This document shows positions 34,198 through 44,230 of a stretch of DNA of 44,230 bases, in pieces. The translations under genes were made by a program, and so were the position numbers. Origin of the DNA: Stutzerimonas kirkiae (GTDB lineage Bacteria > Pseudomonadota > Gammaproteobacteria > Pseudomonadales > Pseudomonadaceae). The notes below the pieces were generated by a model that had not been told where the DNA came from, did no database searches, and was given only the letters and a program-made list of their open reading frames with translations. Position 1 is the first letter of the stretch; every line of letters starts with the position of its first letter. The stretch is taken from positions 1 through 44,230 of the forward strand of contig NZ_QJUO01000034.1 in the NCBI RefSeq assembly GCF_004327335.1, written 5' to 3'.

Positions 34198-35037
34198 TCA
34201 GAAACGCCGGGTACGCAGCAACTCGTCCAGTACCCGGTTAGGCACGCGGAACGGCACCGACATATGGTCCTCGCCCGTCTCGATTTGGAAATCGCTGCGC
34301 AGACCATACTGCGACAGGTTCTCCAGACGCAGTTGCAGCGAGCGGACGTCCTGGATTTCCTGTGGCATCTCCCGATCACCGACCAGCATGGTCAGGCTGC
34401 GGTGGGTCAGGTCCAGCTTGCCCGCATGCGCCCGCTGGGTGAAAGCGCGCTCATGCTCCAGAAGATAGCGATCACGCCACCACAGGCTCGGGCTCACCGC
34501 GACCACATGCTGGAACAACTCCGGGCGGGTAAACAGGGCATAGATGCCGAACATGCCACCGAAGGACCAACCCACCAGGCTGCGCTGGTCCTGATCGACC
34601 TTGAAGCGCTGCTCGACTCTGGGCATCAGGCGCTGCTCGATGAAATCGAGAAACAGGTCCTGGCCACCCTGAGGTGGCGTATTGCGCTCGGCGGGCTGCG
34701 GTGGAGACAGGTCGAAGGCGCGTCGATCGAAGTCCAGCGGCGTATCGCTCGGATAGCCGATGCCCACCAGGATCGCACCTTTCATTTGATCCTGTGCCCG
34801 CTTGGCCGCATGGAAGCTCGGAAAATAGGCATTGGCATCGAGCAGGTAGATCACCGGATAGCCTCCGGTATAGGGCACGTCACCCTCCGGCAAGCTGATC
34901 ATGATGCGGTAGTCGCGCCCCTCGGCGCTTTTCATCGTCCATTGCTCGGTGCCATCGAGTGTCACCGACTCGCCATGGGCGAACGACAGGCCGCTCAACA
35001 CCATCGCAGCCAGGTATTTCAGTGCAGTACGCAACAT
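34198..35037 (-). CDS. Periplasmic alpha/beta-hydrolase, siderophore esterase type (IroE/PfeE-like)
   Basis: A 279-aa exported hydrolase: signal peptide (about 1-22, cleavage after SFAHG), then a Fes/IroE-type esterase domain. The nucleophile Ser158 sits in GWSFGGMFG, and a His occurs in GEDHMSVPF near the C-terminus. Such enzymes linearise tri-catecholate siderophores or release iron from them. It follows the receptor stop by 10 bp, with the stop overlapping its own Shine-Dalgarno (TAAGGAGA), so it is part of the receptor operon. PfeE of P. aeruginosa, an enterobactin esterase encoded beside its receptor, is the closest functional parallel I know. Confidence 0.85.
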   Translation of the reverse strand: MLRTALKYLAAMVLSGLSFAHGESVTLDGTEQWTMKSAEGRDYRIMISLPEGDVPYTGGYPVIYLLDANAYFPSFHAAKRAQDQMKGAILVGIGYPSDTPLDFDRRAFDLSPPQPAERNTPPQGGQDLFLDFIEQRLMPRVEQRFKVDQDQRSLVGWSFGGMFGIYALFTRPELFQHVVAVSPSLWWRDRYLLEHERAFTQRAHAGKLDLTHRSLTMLVGDREMPQEIQDVRSLQLRLENLSQYGLRSDFQIETGEDHMSVPFRVPNRVLDELLRTRRF

Positions 35038-35047
35038 GTCCGTCTCC

Positions 35048-37438
35048 TTACCAGCTATAGCTCAGACTGGTGACCAGGCTGCGCGCTTCGCCGCGATAGC
35101 AGAAGCTGTCCTGGCAGGTGATATAGCGCTTGTCCGCCAGGTTGCGTGCATTCAGGGCCAGGCGTACGCCGTCCATCCCCGCGCCGAAGTCATAGTGCAC
35201 ACCAGCGTCGATCAGGGTGTAAGCCTCGTTCTTCAAGGTGTTCACGCTATTGCGGTAGTTGCTGCCGGTATAGCGGGCCCCGCCGGAAAGGCCCAGGCCG
35301 AAGGGTAGACGGTAATCCAACCACAAGGCCGCCAGGTGCCGTGGCAGGTTCTTCGGTGCCTTGCCGCGGTAGTCGATATCCTTGCTGACTTCGGCATCAT
35401 TGAAGCTGTAGCTGGCGGTCATGCGCAGGCTGTCACTCAGATCGGAGACGACCTCCAGTTCCAGCCCTCGCGAGACCTGCTCACCTGTCTGCAACTGGAA
35501 ATTGCTGTCGGCCGGATCTCGGCTCAGCACATTGGTCTGCGTCAGGTGATAGAGCGACGCAGTGAGCATGGTGCTGCTACCCGGCGGCTGGTATTTGAGG
35601 CCGACTTCGTACTGCTCACCCTCGGTCGGCTTGAAACGCTCGCCGCTCAGGCTGCTACCACTCTGTGGCAGGAACGAGGTCGCATAGCTGGCATAAGGTG
35701 CCAGGCCATTGTCGAGCAGGTAAAGCACGCCGAGCTGCCCGGTGGTCGCCGAGTCACTGTCCTTGCTGTTGACGTCGCTGCCCCACTGATTACCGTTGAA
35801 GCGGGTATGCACCCAATCACGCCTCAGGCCGGCAGACAGACGCCAGCGGTCGAGCTCGATCTGATCCTGCAGGTAAATACCGGCGCGATGCTCAAGACCT
35901 TCCCGGTCAACCAAGACCGTGTCGGGGCGGGACACCGGCTGGTGGTGATTCGGTGCGTTACGGTCGATGGACGGCGCGGCGCCAGTGGCGTATTGCAGCT
36001 CCGTGTCGATCCAGGCGTAATCCACTCCGCTGACCAGGGTGTGTTGCAACTTACCAGTGGCGAAGCGACTCACCAGACGGGTATCGGTCGCCAGTGATGC
36101 CATATCCTCATAGCTGCCAGCGGCGGTACGGTCGAAGGTGTGACCGTCGCTCCGGACAGCGAAGTCGAGGTACTGGTTGGTGGTATCCAGTTGGCTGTAG
36201 CGCAGGTTCTGCTGCACGCTGAACGTGTCGTTGAAGGCATGTTCGAACTCGTAACCGACCGACCATTTGCGCTGCTCGAGCTTGTCGAAATACTCGTCGC
36301 CTGGCCAGAAATCCGTCAGGTAGTCACCGTCCCTGTAGAACATCGGTGAGCCGGCGGTTTCACGCTCCTGATACTGCGCAAACAGGGTCAGGCTGGTGTC
36401 ATCGTCGACCTGCCAACTCAGCGAAGGCGCCAGCAGACGAGTGTCATTGTTCATCTGCTCGGTGGAAAATTCGGCATCGCGATAGATACCGACGGTGCGC
36501 ACCAATACATCGCCCGCTTCATCCAGTTTGCCCCCCACGTCGAACTGCCCCTGACGGTGGTTATAGTTACCGACCTGCAACTCCATCTGGTTCTTCGCCA
36601 GCAGGCTGGGACGTTTGCTCACCCGGTTGATCATTCCGCCAGGGCTGATCTGCCCATACAGCACGGAAGCCGGGCCTTTGAGGATCTCCACACGCTCCAG
36701 GCTATAGGCTTCCAGGGCCGGCAGGGCCAGCCAGCCACTGCCGGCGTTGCGCAGGCCATCGAGGAAGTCAGCATTCTCCGTGGTCGCGAAGCCGCGCACA
36801 CTGATGGTGTCGAAGCGCGGGTCCAGGCCCGAACCACCGACACGAACACCAGCGGTGTAGGCGACGGCATCCTCGACGCGGTTCACCTTGCGGTCGGCCA
36901 TCTGCTCGGCAGTGACCACGCTGATGCTCTGCGCGGTTTCCAGGATCGGCTTGTCACTCTTGGCCGCGCTGCTGGCGTTGCTGGCGAAATACCCAGGAAC
37001 AGGTGCAAAAGCACTCTGCGCAGCCTTGCCTTCGATACTGGTCGGTGCAAGTTGCAGGCTGGCATCACCCTCCGTGAGCGCCTGCAACGAGTAATTTCCA
37101 TCGCCCTTGTCCACCAGCACATAACCACTGCCCGCCAGCAGGCGCGCAAAACCCTGACGCAGGCTGTAGTCGCCTTGCAGACCTGGGCTGGTCTTGCCAG
37201 CCAGCGGCGCGGGGTCGAAGGACAGCGCGATACCGTTGGTCGCCGCGAAGCGGGTCAACGTCGCAGCCAGCGGCCCGGACGGAATGCTGTACTGGCGACT
37301 CTGCGCCACCTCGGCAGGCAATTGCTCGGCCAGCAAAGGAGCGCTCCCGGCCAGGGCAAGCCCCAGCAGGGCAGCGCGAATGGCAAGGCTCAGAGATGTA
37401 TGACTGCGGTCGATCGGTGGGATAAGGCGGGCGCCCAT
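35048..37438 (-). CDS. TonB-dependent siderophore receptor with N-terminal signalling domain (FpvA/FecA type)
   Basis: A 796-aa outer membrane transducer. Order: signal peptide (about 1-38), STN signalling domain (about 45-115, beginning QYSIPSGPLAATLTRFA), linker and TonB-box region (about 120-155), plug domain (about 160-265, with ISVVTAEQMADRKV), and a 22-strand barrel ending in the typical aromatic C-terminus SLSYSW. The STN domain passes the ligand signal to the FecR protein encoded upstream. The substrate is probably a ferric siderophore; the adjacent esterase points to a catecholate or ester-linked one. Start: ATG 37438 has AAGGAG eight bases upstream. Confidence 0.93.
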   Translation of the reverse strand: MGARLIPPIDRSHTSLSLAIRAALLGLALAGSAPLLAEQLPAEVAQSRQYSIPSGPLAATLTRFAATNGIALSFDPAPLAGKTSPGLQGDYSLRQGFARLLAGSGYVLVDKGDGNYSLQALTEGDASLQLAPTSIEGKAAQSAFAPVPGYFASNASSAAKSDKPILETAQSISVVTAEQMADRKVNRVEDAVAYTAGVRVGGSGLDPRFDTISVRGFATTENADFLDGLRNAGSGWLALPALEAYSLERVEILKGPASVLYGQISPGGMINRVSKRPSLLAKNQMELQVGNYNHRQGQFDVGGKLDEAGDVLVRTVGIYRDAEFSTEQMNNDTRLLAPSLSWQVDDDTSLTLFAQYQERETAGSPMFYRDGDYLTDFWPGDEYFDKLEQRKWSVGYEFEHAFNDTFSVQQNLRYSQLDTTNQYLDFAVRSDGHTFDRTAAGSYEDMASLATDTRLVSRFATGKLQHTLVSGVDYAWIDTELQYATGAAPSIDRNAPNHHQPVSRPDTVLVDREGLEHRAGIYLQDQIELDRWRLSAGLRRDWVHTRFNGNQWGSDVNSKDSDSATTGQLGVLYLLDNGLAPYASYATSFLPQSGSSLSGERFKPTEGEQYEVGLKYQPPGSSTMLTASLYHLTQTNVLSRDPADSNFQLQTGEQVSRGLELEVVSDLSDSLRMTASYSFNDAEVSKDIDYRGKAPKNLPRHLAALWLDYRLPFGLGLSGGARYTGSNYRNSVNTLKNEAYTLIDAGVHYDFGAGMDGVRLALNARNLADKRYITCQDSFCYRGEARSLVTSLSYSW

Positions 37439-37578
37439 GACGGGTCTCCTTGTTCGATTCCGGATGATGCGCCGTTGGCAAGGCGCGAGGGGTTCATCGG
37501 GTAAACCGAACCAAATCGAAAAAGCATTCACTCTTTTTCAACTTTATTTTCTCTGCCCTCCATTGTAAGGGCGGCCAC

Positions 37579-38517
37579 TCACTCCAGCGGCTGAACGCTG
37601 ACCCAGTAACGACTGATACGGCTGACGCGCAGCGGCAGGGTTTTCTCCAGCAGGGTCAGGGCACGTTCGTCATTGCCCATGGGGAAAGTGCCGGAAACCC
37701 GCATTGCGGCGACACCCGGATGCACCCGCAGGATGCCGCTGCGGTAGCGTGACAACTCCTCCAGCAACTGGTCGAGGCGCAGCTCGTTGGCAACGAACAA
37801 GCCACTCTCCCAGGCATCGGCATAGTCCGCGAGTGGTTCGGCAGCCTTCACTTCCAGGGGACCGAACGCGGCCTGCTGCCCTCCCTCCAGACGCAGTGCC
37901 GCGCCCTGGTGCGGCGTGATCTCCACCGCATGTTCGAACACTTCTACCCGGCTGCGCTGATCCAGCCGGCGCACGCTGAAACGGGTCCCCAGCGCCCGCA
38001 CCCGGCCCTGCGCCGTCTCGACGACGAAACGCCGGGGATCGCTGGCGGTGGTGACGAGGATTTCGCCGCGCCGCAACCGTAATAGCCGCTGCCCGGCATC
38101 GAAGACGACATCCACGGCGCTGTCGGTGTTGAGCACCAGTTGGCTGCCATCGGCCAGTCGCAACGTCCGGCGCTCGCCCCTGGCGGTGTGCAGGTCGGCG
38201 CTCCAGTAGGGCAGGCGCTGCCAGGCCAGCCAGCCAGAGGCAGGCGCTGCGATCAACAGTGCCAGTGTCTGCATCGCCCGGCGCCGGCCAAGGCCCTGGA
38301 GACGCTGCAAGGCATCATGCCCCAGGGCCGAGGGCACCCGCTCGCTCATCTGCAGCAACTGCCGGGCACGCTCCCAGGCGCAGGCATGCGCCGGACTCTG
38401 CCGGCTCCAGACCTCCAGGGCCTGCTGTTCATCGTCGTCGAGCGGGCCGCTCTGCAGACGAATCACCCAGTCGGCCGCCTCGCCGGCGATGCGTGGGTCG
38501 ATAGCCTGTTCGCTCAT
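37579..38517 (-). CDS. FecR-family anti-sigma/signal-transducing membrane protein
   Basis: A 312-aa protein: cytoplasmic DUF4880 region (about 8-55, with ADWVIRLQSG and WERARQLLQ), membrane segment (about 81-98), FecR domain (from about 110, RRTLRLADGSQLVLNTDSAV), and a C-terminal STN-like DUF4974 module (about 225-305). It should hold or activate the FecI-like sigma encoded just upstream (4-bp gap; the sigma stop reads TGAGGCG then ATG) and receive the signal from the STN receptor encoded downstream. The gene order sigma, FecR, receptor is the classical cell-surface signalling module. Confidence 0.92.
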   Translation of the reverse strand: MSEQAIDPRIAGEAADWVIRLQSGPLDDDEQQALEVWSRQSPAHACAWERARQLLQMSERVPSALGHDALQRLQGLGRRRAMQTLALLIAAPASGWLAWQRLPYWSADLHTARGERRTLRLADGSQLVLNTDSAVDVVFDAGQRLLRLRRGEILVTTASDPRRFVVETAQGRVRALGTRFSVRRLDQRSRVEVFEHAVEITPHQGAALRLEGGQQAAFGPLEVKAAEPLADYADAWESGLFVANELRLDQLLEELSRYRSGILRVHPGVAAMRVSGTFPMGNDERALTLLEKTLPLRVSRISRYWVSVQPLE

Positions 38518-38521
38518 CGCC

Positions 38522-39031
38522 TCAACCGGCCATGATGCAGGCGATCAGTGCCTTGCGCAGGTGGCGACGCACGGTACTGAGGCTGATACCCAGGTGATCG
38601 GCGATGAGCTGGTGACCCAGCCCGTCGAACTGCGCCATGGCGAAGACCTGCCGGGTCAGCTCCGGCATGCCGGCGAGCATGGCCTCGATGCGCAACAGCG
38701 AGTCGATGATCAGGTGGCGGGTTTCCTCGCTGGGGATCTGCGCTTCCGGCAAATGGGCGATGGATTGCAGGTAGGCCCGTTCGACTTCGCGGCGGCGCCA
38801 GAGATCGATGACCAGCCCCCGGGCGATGTAACGCAGCAATGCACGCGGATCGTCGACCAGCTCACGCCGCCGACTGGCCAGCAGGCGCAGGAAGGTATCC
38901 TGTGCTAGGTCGGCAGCATCGCTGGTGTTGCCCAGGCGCTGGCGCAACCAGCCTTGCAGCCAGGAGTGATGGTCCTCGTAGATCGTCTCGATCTGTGTAT
39001 GGGGATGCTGTTCCGGAGGCAGTGCTGGCAT
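38522..39031 (-). CDS. FecI-like ECF RNA polymerase sigma factor
   Basis: A 169-aa ECF sigma. Region 2 includes DAADLAQDTFLRLLA and LLRYIARGLVIDLWRRREVE; region 4 includes FDGLGHQLIADHLGISLSTV then RRHLRKAL. Start: ATG 39031 with AAGGG seven bases upstream. A Fur box lies 24 bp before the start, so the whole module should be iron-repressed. The receptor promoter recognised by this sigma should be in 37439-37578. Confidence 0.92.
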   Translation of the reverse strand: MPALPPEQHPHTQIETIYEDHHSWLQGWLRQRLGNTSDAADLAQDTFLRLLASRRRELVDDPRALLRYIARGLVIDLWRRREVERAYLQSIAHLPEAQIPSEETRHLIIDSLLRIEAMLAGMPELTRQVFAMAQFDGLGHQLIADHLGISLSTVRRHLRKALIACIMAG

Positions 39032-39054
39032 GTACGACCCTTGGTCACTGGCTT

Positions 39055-39073
39055 GTTAATAAGAGTCATTATC
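39055..39073 (-). promoter_or_regulatory. Fur box upstream of the fecI-like gene
   Basis: Reading leftward, GATAATGACTCTTATTAAC matches 14 of 19 positions of the Fur consensus, including the first eight. It lies immediately upstream of the iron-starvation sigma gene within an AT-rich promoter region. Confidence 0.75.
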
Positions 39074-39160
39074 TATTAAATAGCCGGACAATCACCACAC
39101 TTCGCAACTATTTCTCCGCAAAATTTGTACGCGCCAATCACACATACGCGGAACCTCGGG

Positions 39161-39166
39161 TATACT
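39161..39166 (+). promoter_or_regulatory. -10 element of the mntP riboswitch transcript
   Basis: TATACT differs from TATAAT by one base and ends six bases before the first base of the riboswitch aptamer. No strong -35 is visible (TCACAC at 39138 with a 17-bp spacer is weak). Confidence 0.55.
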
Positions 39167-39171
39167 CGTGC

Positions 39172-39340
39172 CCCTCTTTGGGGAGTAGCCAGTCATCACG
39201 CTCGTGGTGACGCCCTGGTCAACATTCTCGGCGACAGCCGTGGCCATGGCATCCAGCAGGATCGGCGAGACCAACGACAGACCTGTGCCGCAGTCGGGCG
39301 CGCAGTGTCGTGTCGTTGACTCGTAACGCCCGACTGGAGA
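39172..39340 (+). ncRNA. yybP-ykoY manganese riboswitch
   Basis: The aptamer signature is clear: CTTTGGGGAGTAGCC (39176-39190), GGTCAACATTCTCGGC further on, and ATCGGCGAGACCA (39261-39273), which together form the two Mn2+-binding loops known from mntP leaders. The expression platform is visible as a perfect 10-bp stem, CAGTCGGGCG (39291-39300) with CGCCCGACTG (39327-39336). Its right arm runs into the GGAGA ribosome-binding site of mntP (39336-39340), so closing it would hide the site. In known cases Mn2+ binding increases mntP expression; here I infer control of translation initiation. Confidence 0.92.
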
Positions 39341-39346
39341 TTCACG

Positions 39347-39913
39347 TTGAGCCTCGTATCACTCGTTTTCCTTGCCTTCGCCATGTCCACGGACGCCTTC
39401 GCGGCCGCCATCGGCAAAGGCTCGAGCCTGCACAAGCCACGCCTGACCGAAGCCCTGCGCACCGGCCTGATCTTCGGTGCGATCGAAGCCATAACACCGC
39501 TGGTCGGTTGGCTGATCGGCCAGGCAGCAAGCCGTTTCGTCGTCGAGTGGGACCACTGGGTCGCCTTCACCCTACTGCTGCTGCTCGGCCTGCACATGAT
39601 CCATGTCGGCCTGCAACCTGACAGCGAGGGAGAAGAAAAGCCCTCGCGCCACTCGTTCTGGCTACTGGCCGTGACGGCCTTCGCGACCAGCATCGACGCC
39701 CTCGCGGTCGGCTTCAGCCTGGCCTTCGTCGAGGTCAACATCTTCGTCGCGGCGCTCGCCATCGGCCTGGCCACCACGCTGATGGTGACCATTGGCACCA
39801 TGCTCGGGCGCGTGCTGGGCGCAGTGATCGGCAAACGTGCGGAAATCCTCGGCGGTGTCGTATTGATCCTGGTCGGCAGCACCATCCTCTACGAACACCT
39901 GGCCGGCGCCTGA
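39347..39913 (+). CDS. mntP: Manganese efflux pump MntP
   Basis: A 188-aa membrane protein with six predicted helices. Family motifs are intact: [15 protein letters not shown] in the first helix and [18 protein letters not shown] in the fourth, whose Asp residues bind Mn2+; the tail [16 protein letters not shown] matches too. It exports Mn2+ and prevents manganese toxicity. The start is TTG 39347, with GGAGA six bases upstream, and is controlled by the preceding riboswitch. The gene ends before a hairpin at 39932-39952. Confidence 0.96.
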   Translation: MSLVSLVFLAFAMSTDAFAAAIGKGSSLHKPRLTEALRTGLIFGAIEAITPLVGWLIGQAASRFVVEWDHWVAFTLLLLLGLHMIHVGLQPDSEGEEKPSRHSFWLLAVTAFATSIDALAVGFSLAFVEVNIFVAALAIGLATTLMVTIGTMLGRVLGAVIGKRAEILGGVVLILVGSTILYEHLAGA

Positions 39914-39931
39914 TCCAGCGACTCCGCGGGA

Positions 39932-39952
39932 GCGGCACTCATCCAGTGCCGC
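39932..39952 (+). terminator. Hairpin downstream of mntP
   Basis: GCGGCAC and GTGCCGC form a perfect 7-bp stem with a 7-nt loop, 18 bp after the mntP stop. There is no U-tract, so termination is plausible but not proven. Confidence 0.45.
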
Positions 39953-39973
39953 GGTGGACAACAGCGGCGCTGC

Positions 39974-40040
39974 GTAGGGGGCGCCGCGCGCACCTGAACG
40001 ATCGACGCCGCTACCCCTTGGAGCACCAGGCGCCCCCTAC
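39974..40040. repeat. 67-bp palindromic repeat (GTAGGGGGCGCC family)
   Basis: GTAGGGGGCGCC at 39974-39985 pairs perfectly with GGCGCCCCCTAC at 40029-40040. The left part resembles the repeat at 32157 (16 of 18 bases). It lies between convergent mntP and the ABC permease gene. Confidence 0.65.
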
Positions 40041-40084
40041 CCCAAGCACCCGGCCACCTGCCATACTCGAGCCGTGGGGTGACT

Positions 40085-40846
40085 CTAGTTCTTGAGCCGA
40101 TACCCGGTGCGGAAGATCCTGCCGATCACCAGCAGGCACAGCAGCATGAAGCCCAGGGTCATACCCAGGCTGACCGCCACGTTGACATCGGACTCGCCGA
40201 AGAAGCTCCAGCGGAAGCCACTGATCAGGTAGACCACCGGGTTGAGCAGGGTGATCTTCTGCCACAGCGGCGGCAGCATCTCGATGGAGTAGAAACTGCC
40301 GCCGAGGAATGCCAGCGGCATGACGATCAGCGACGGCACGATCTGCAGTTTCTCCCAGCCGTTGGCCCAGATGCCGATGATGAAGCCGAACAGGCTGAAG
40401 GTCAGCGCGGTCAGCACCAGGAACAACAGCATCACCAGCGGGTGGGCGATCTGGAAGTCGACGAACAGCCGCGCCGTGGCCAGGATGATCAGGCCGAGCA
40501 CGATCGACTTGGTGGCCGCCGCGCCGACATAGCCGATGACGATCTCCAGATACGAAACCGGCGCCGACAGCACTTCGTAGATGGTCCCGGAATAGCGCGG
40601 CATATAGATGCCGAACGAAGCGTTGGAAATGCTCTCGGTCAGCAACATCATCATGATCAGCCCCGGCACGATGAAGGCGGCATAGCCGACCCCGCCCATA
40701 TCGGCCATGCGCGAACCGATGGCCGAGCCGAACACCACGAAATACAACGAGGTGGAAATCACCGGCGTGGCGATACTCTGCAACAGAGTGCGCCAGGTAC
40801 GTGCCAGTTCGAACAGGTAGATCGCTCGGATCGCATGGAAATTCAT
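40085..40846 (-). CDS. ABC-2 type exporter permease (YadH-like)
   Basis: A 253-aa permease with six predicted membrane segments and an ABC-2 signature region ([21 protein letters not shown] then [16 protein letters not shown]). It closely resembles YadH of E. coli and the NodJ group. The substrate is unknown. Its start overlaps the stop of the ATPase gene by four bases (ATGA), so both make one transporter from one message. Confidence 0.9.
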   Translation of the reverse strand: MNFHAIRAIYLFELARTWRTLLQSIATPVISTSLYFVVFGSAIGSRMADMGGVGYAAFIVPGLIMMMLLTESISNASFGIYMPRYSGTIYEVLSAPVSYLEIVIGYVGAAATKSIVLGLIILATARLFVDFQIAHPLVMLLFLVLTALTFSLFGFIIGIWANGWEKLQIVPSLIVMPLAFLGGSFYSIEMLPPLWQKITLLNPVVYLISGFRWSFFGESDVNVAVSLGMTLGFMLLCLLVIGRIFRTGYRLKN

Positions 40847-41769
40847 GCCGCATCCCTCACCAGGCTGACGAAGATTTCCTCCAGCGAGCTCTCCTGCGAT
40901 TGCAGGTCCTTGAACTCGATGCCCTGCTCGTCCAGCGTCCGCAGCAACTCGGCGATACCACTGCTGTCGCGTTGCGCATCGAAACTGAACACCAGTTCAT
41001 GGCCATCGTCCGCCAGCGCCAGCGAATACCCGGCCAGGGCCTCGGGGATAGCCGCCAGCGGCTGCTTGAGCTGCAGGCGCAACTGTTTCTTGCCGAGCTG
41101 GCGCATCAGCGTCGTCTTGTCTTCCACCAGGATGATCTCGCCCTTGCGAATGACACCGATACGGTCGGCCATCTCCTCGGCTTCCTCGATGTAGTGGGTG
41201 GTGAGGATGATGGTCACACCGCGCTCGCGCAGGCCACGCACCATGTTCCACATATCGCGGCGCAGTTCCACGTCGACACCGGCGGTCGGCTCGTCGAGAA
41301 AGAGGATGCTCGGCTCGTGGGACAGCGCCTTGGCGATCATCACCCGGCGCTTCATGCCGCCGGACAGCTCGTTGATCCGCGCATTGCGTTTGTCCCATAG
41401 CGACAGGTCGCGCAGCAGTTTTTCCAGGTATTCGGGCGCCGGCGGCTTGCCGAACAGTCCACGGCTGAACTTCACCGTCGACCAGACGCTCTCGAAGCCT
41501 TCGTTGAACAACTCCTGCGGCACCAGGCCGATGCAGGAGCGGGCGGCGCGGTAATCCGCGAGGATGTCGTGCCCATCCACCAGTACCCGGCCGGAGCCGG
41601 GATTGACGATGCCGCAGATGATGCTGATCAGCGTCGTCTTGCCGGCGCCGTTGGGTCCGAGCAGGGCGAATATCTCGCCCCGGCGGATCTCCAGGTCGAT
41701 GCCCTTGAGCGCGGGCTGGCCCGATGCGTAGGTCTTGCAAAGCTGTTCGATGGAAATGACGGAAGACAC
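40843..41769 (-). CDS. ABC transporter ATP-binding protein (YadG-like)
   Basis: A 308-aa ATPase with Walker [11 protein letters not shown]-loop LVPQELF, signature [15 protein letters not shown], Walker [13 protein letters not shown], and the H-loop His in [11 protein letters not shown]. The C-terminal 80 residues are the extension found in YadG/NodI-type exporters. The start is GTG 41769, with AGGGGC upstream; the frame is open further up to 42111 only because it reads through a repeated element. The promoter must lie between this start and the nested palindrome that begins 70 bp upstream. Confidence 0.92.
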   Translation of the reverse strand: MSSVISIEQLCKTYASGQPALKGIDLEIRRGEIFALLGPNGAGKTTLISIICGIVNPGSGRVLVDGHDILADYRAARSCIGLVPQELFNEGFESVWSTVKFSRGLFGKPPAPEYLEKLLRDLSLWDKRNARINELSGGMKRRVMIAKALSHEPSILFLDEPTAGVDVELRRDMWNMVRGLRERGVTIILTTHYIEEAEEMADRIGVIRKGEIILVEDKTTLMRQLGKKQLRLQLKQPLAAIPEALAGYSLALADDGHELVFSFDAQRDSSGIAELLRTLDEQGIEFKDLQSQESSLEEIFVSLVRDAA

Positions 41770-41838
41770 GATTTTGCCCCTGCAGCATGCTGGACCGCCG
41801 ATTGTAGAGAAAAGCGGCCGGGCATGCCGGCCCACCGC

Positions 41839-44229
<2,391 letters not shown>

Positions 44230-44230
44230 G

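Overview
The window is a high-GC, gene-dense chromosomal segment from a Pseudomonas-type gammaproteobacterium (Pseudomonas in the broad sense). The strongest pointers are the gene order metK / ArsR-methyltransferase / tkt / epd / pgk / two small lipoproteins / fba, which as far as I recall is the P. aeruginosa PA0546-PA0555 layout, together with a DUF3509 protein, two FecI/FecR pairs, a BdlA-like chemoreceptor and LigB. No rRNA, tRNA, CRISPR array or prophage was seen. The only transposase is the 3' end of an IS110-family gene at the left edge.

Layout. 1-1560: IS110 transposase tail facing a FecR/ECF sigma pair that has no receptor gene in view. 1957-6296: soluble PAS-PAS chemoreceptor (BdlA-like) followed by a PAS-PAS-GAF-GGDEF-EAL protein that shares one PAS type with it. 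6463-16276: housekeeping genes (dbpA; a cNMP/CBS/DUF294 protein coupled to a DEDDh exonuclease; yrfG; nudE-cysQ-yccS; a BaiN/YhiN-like flavoprotein). 16420-20700: small lipoprotein, globin-coupled GGDEF-EAL protein with an Anr/Fnr box upstream, DUF3509 protein, single-domain response regulator. 20800-26944: central carbon block fba, two lipoproteins, pgk, epd, tkt, all on the minus strand. 27107-31506: TDT exporter with divergent LysR regulator, then an ArsR-methyltransferase fusion overlapping metK behind a perfect palindromic operator. 31725-34072: dgkA and a YejM-like membrane sulfatase-fold protein. 34198-39031: complete iron-responsive operon fecI-fecR-TonB receptor-periplasmic esterase under a Fur box. 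39161-39913: yybP-ykoY manganese riboswitch and mntP. 40085-41769: ABC-2 type exporter. 41839-42235: a long nested palindromic element. 42342-44229: ligB, whose end runs antisense into a convergent hydrolase gene.

Themes. Two c-di-GMP turnover proteins carry oxygen/redox-type sensor domains (globin; PAS/GAF), and one lies behind an Anr box. Iron (Fur, FecI/FecR) and manganese (riboswitch-mntP) circuits sit next to each other. Several families of palindromic intergenic repeats punctuate gene ends; one copy supplies the tkt stop codon. The least explained structure is the 397-bp nested palindrome in the divergent promoter region between the ABC transporter and ligB.
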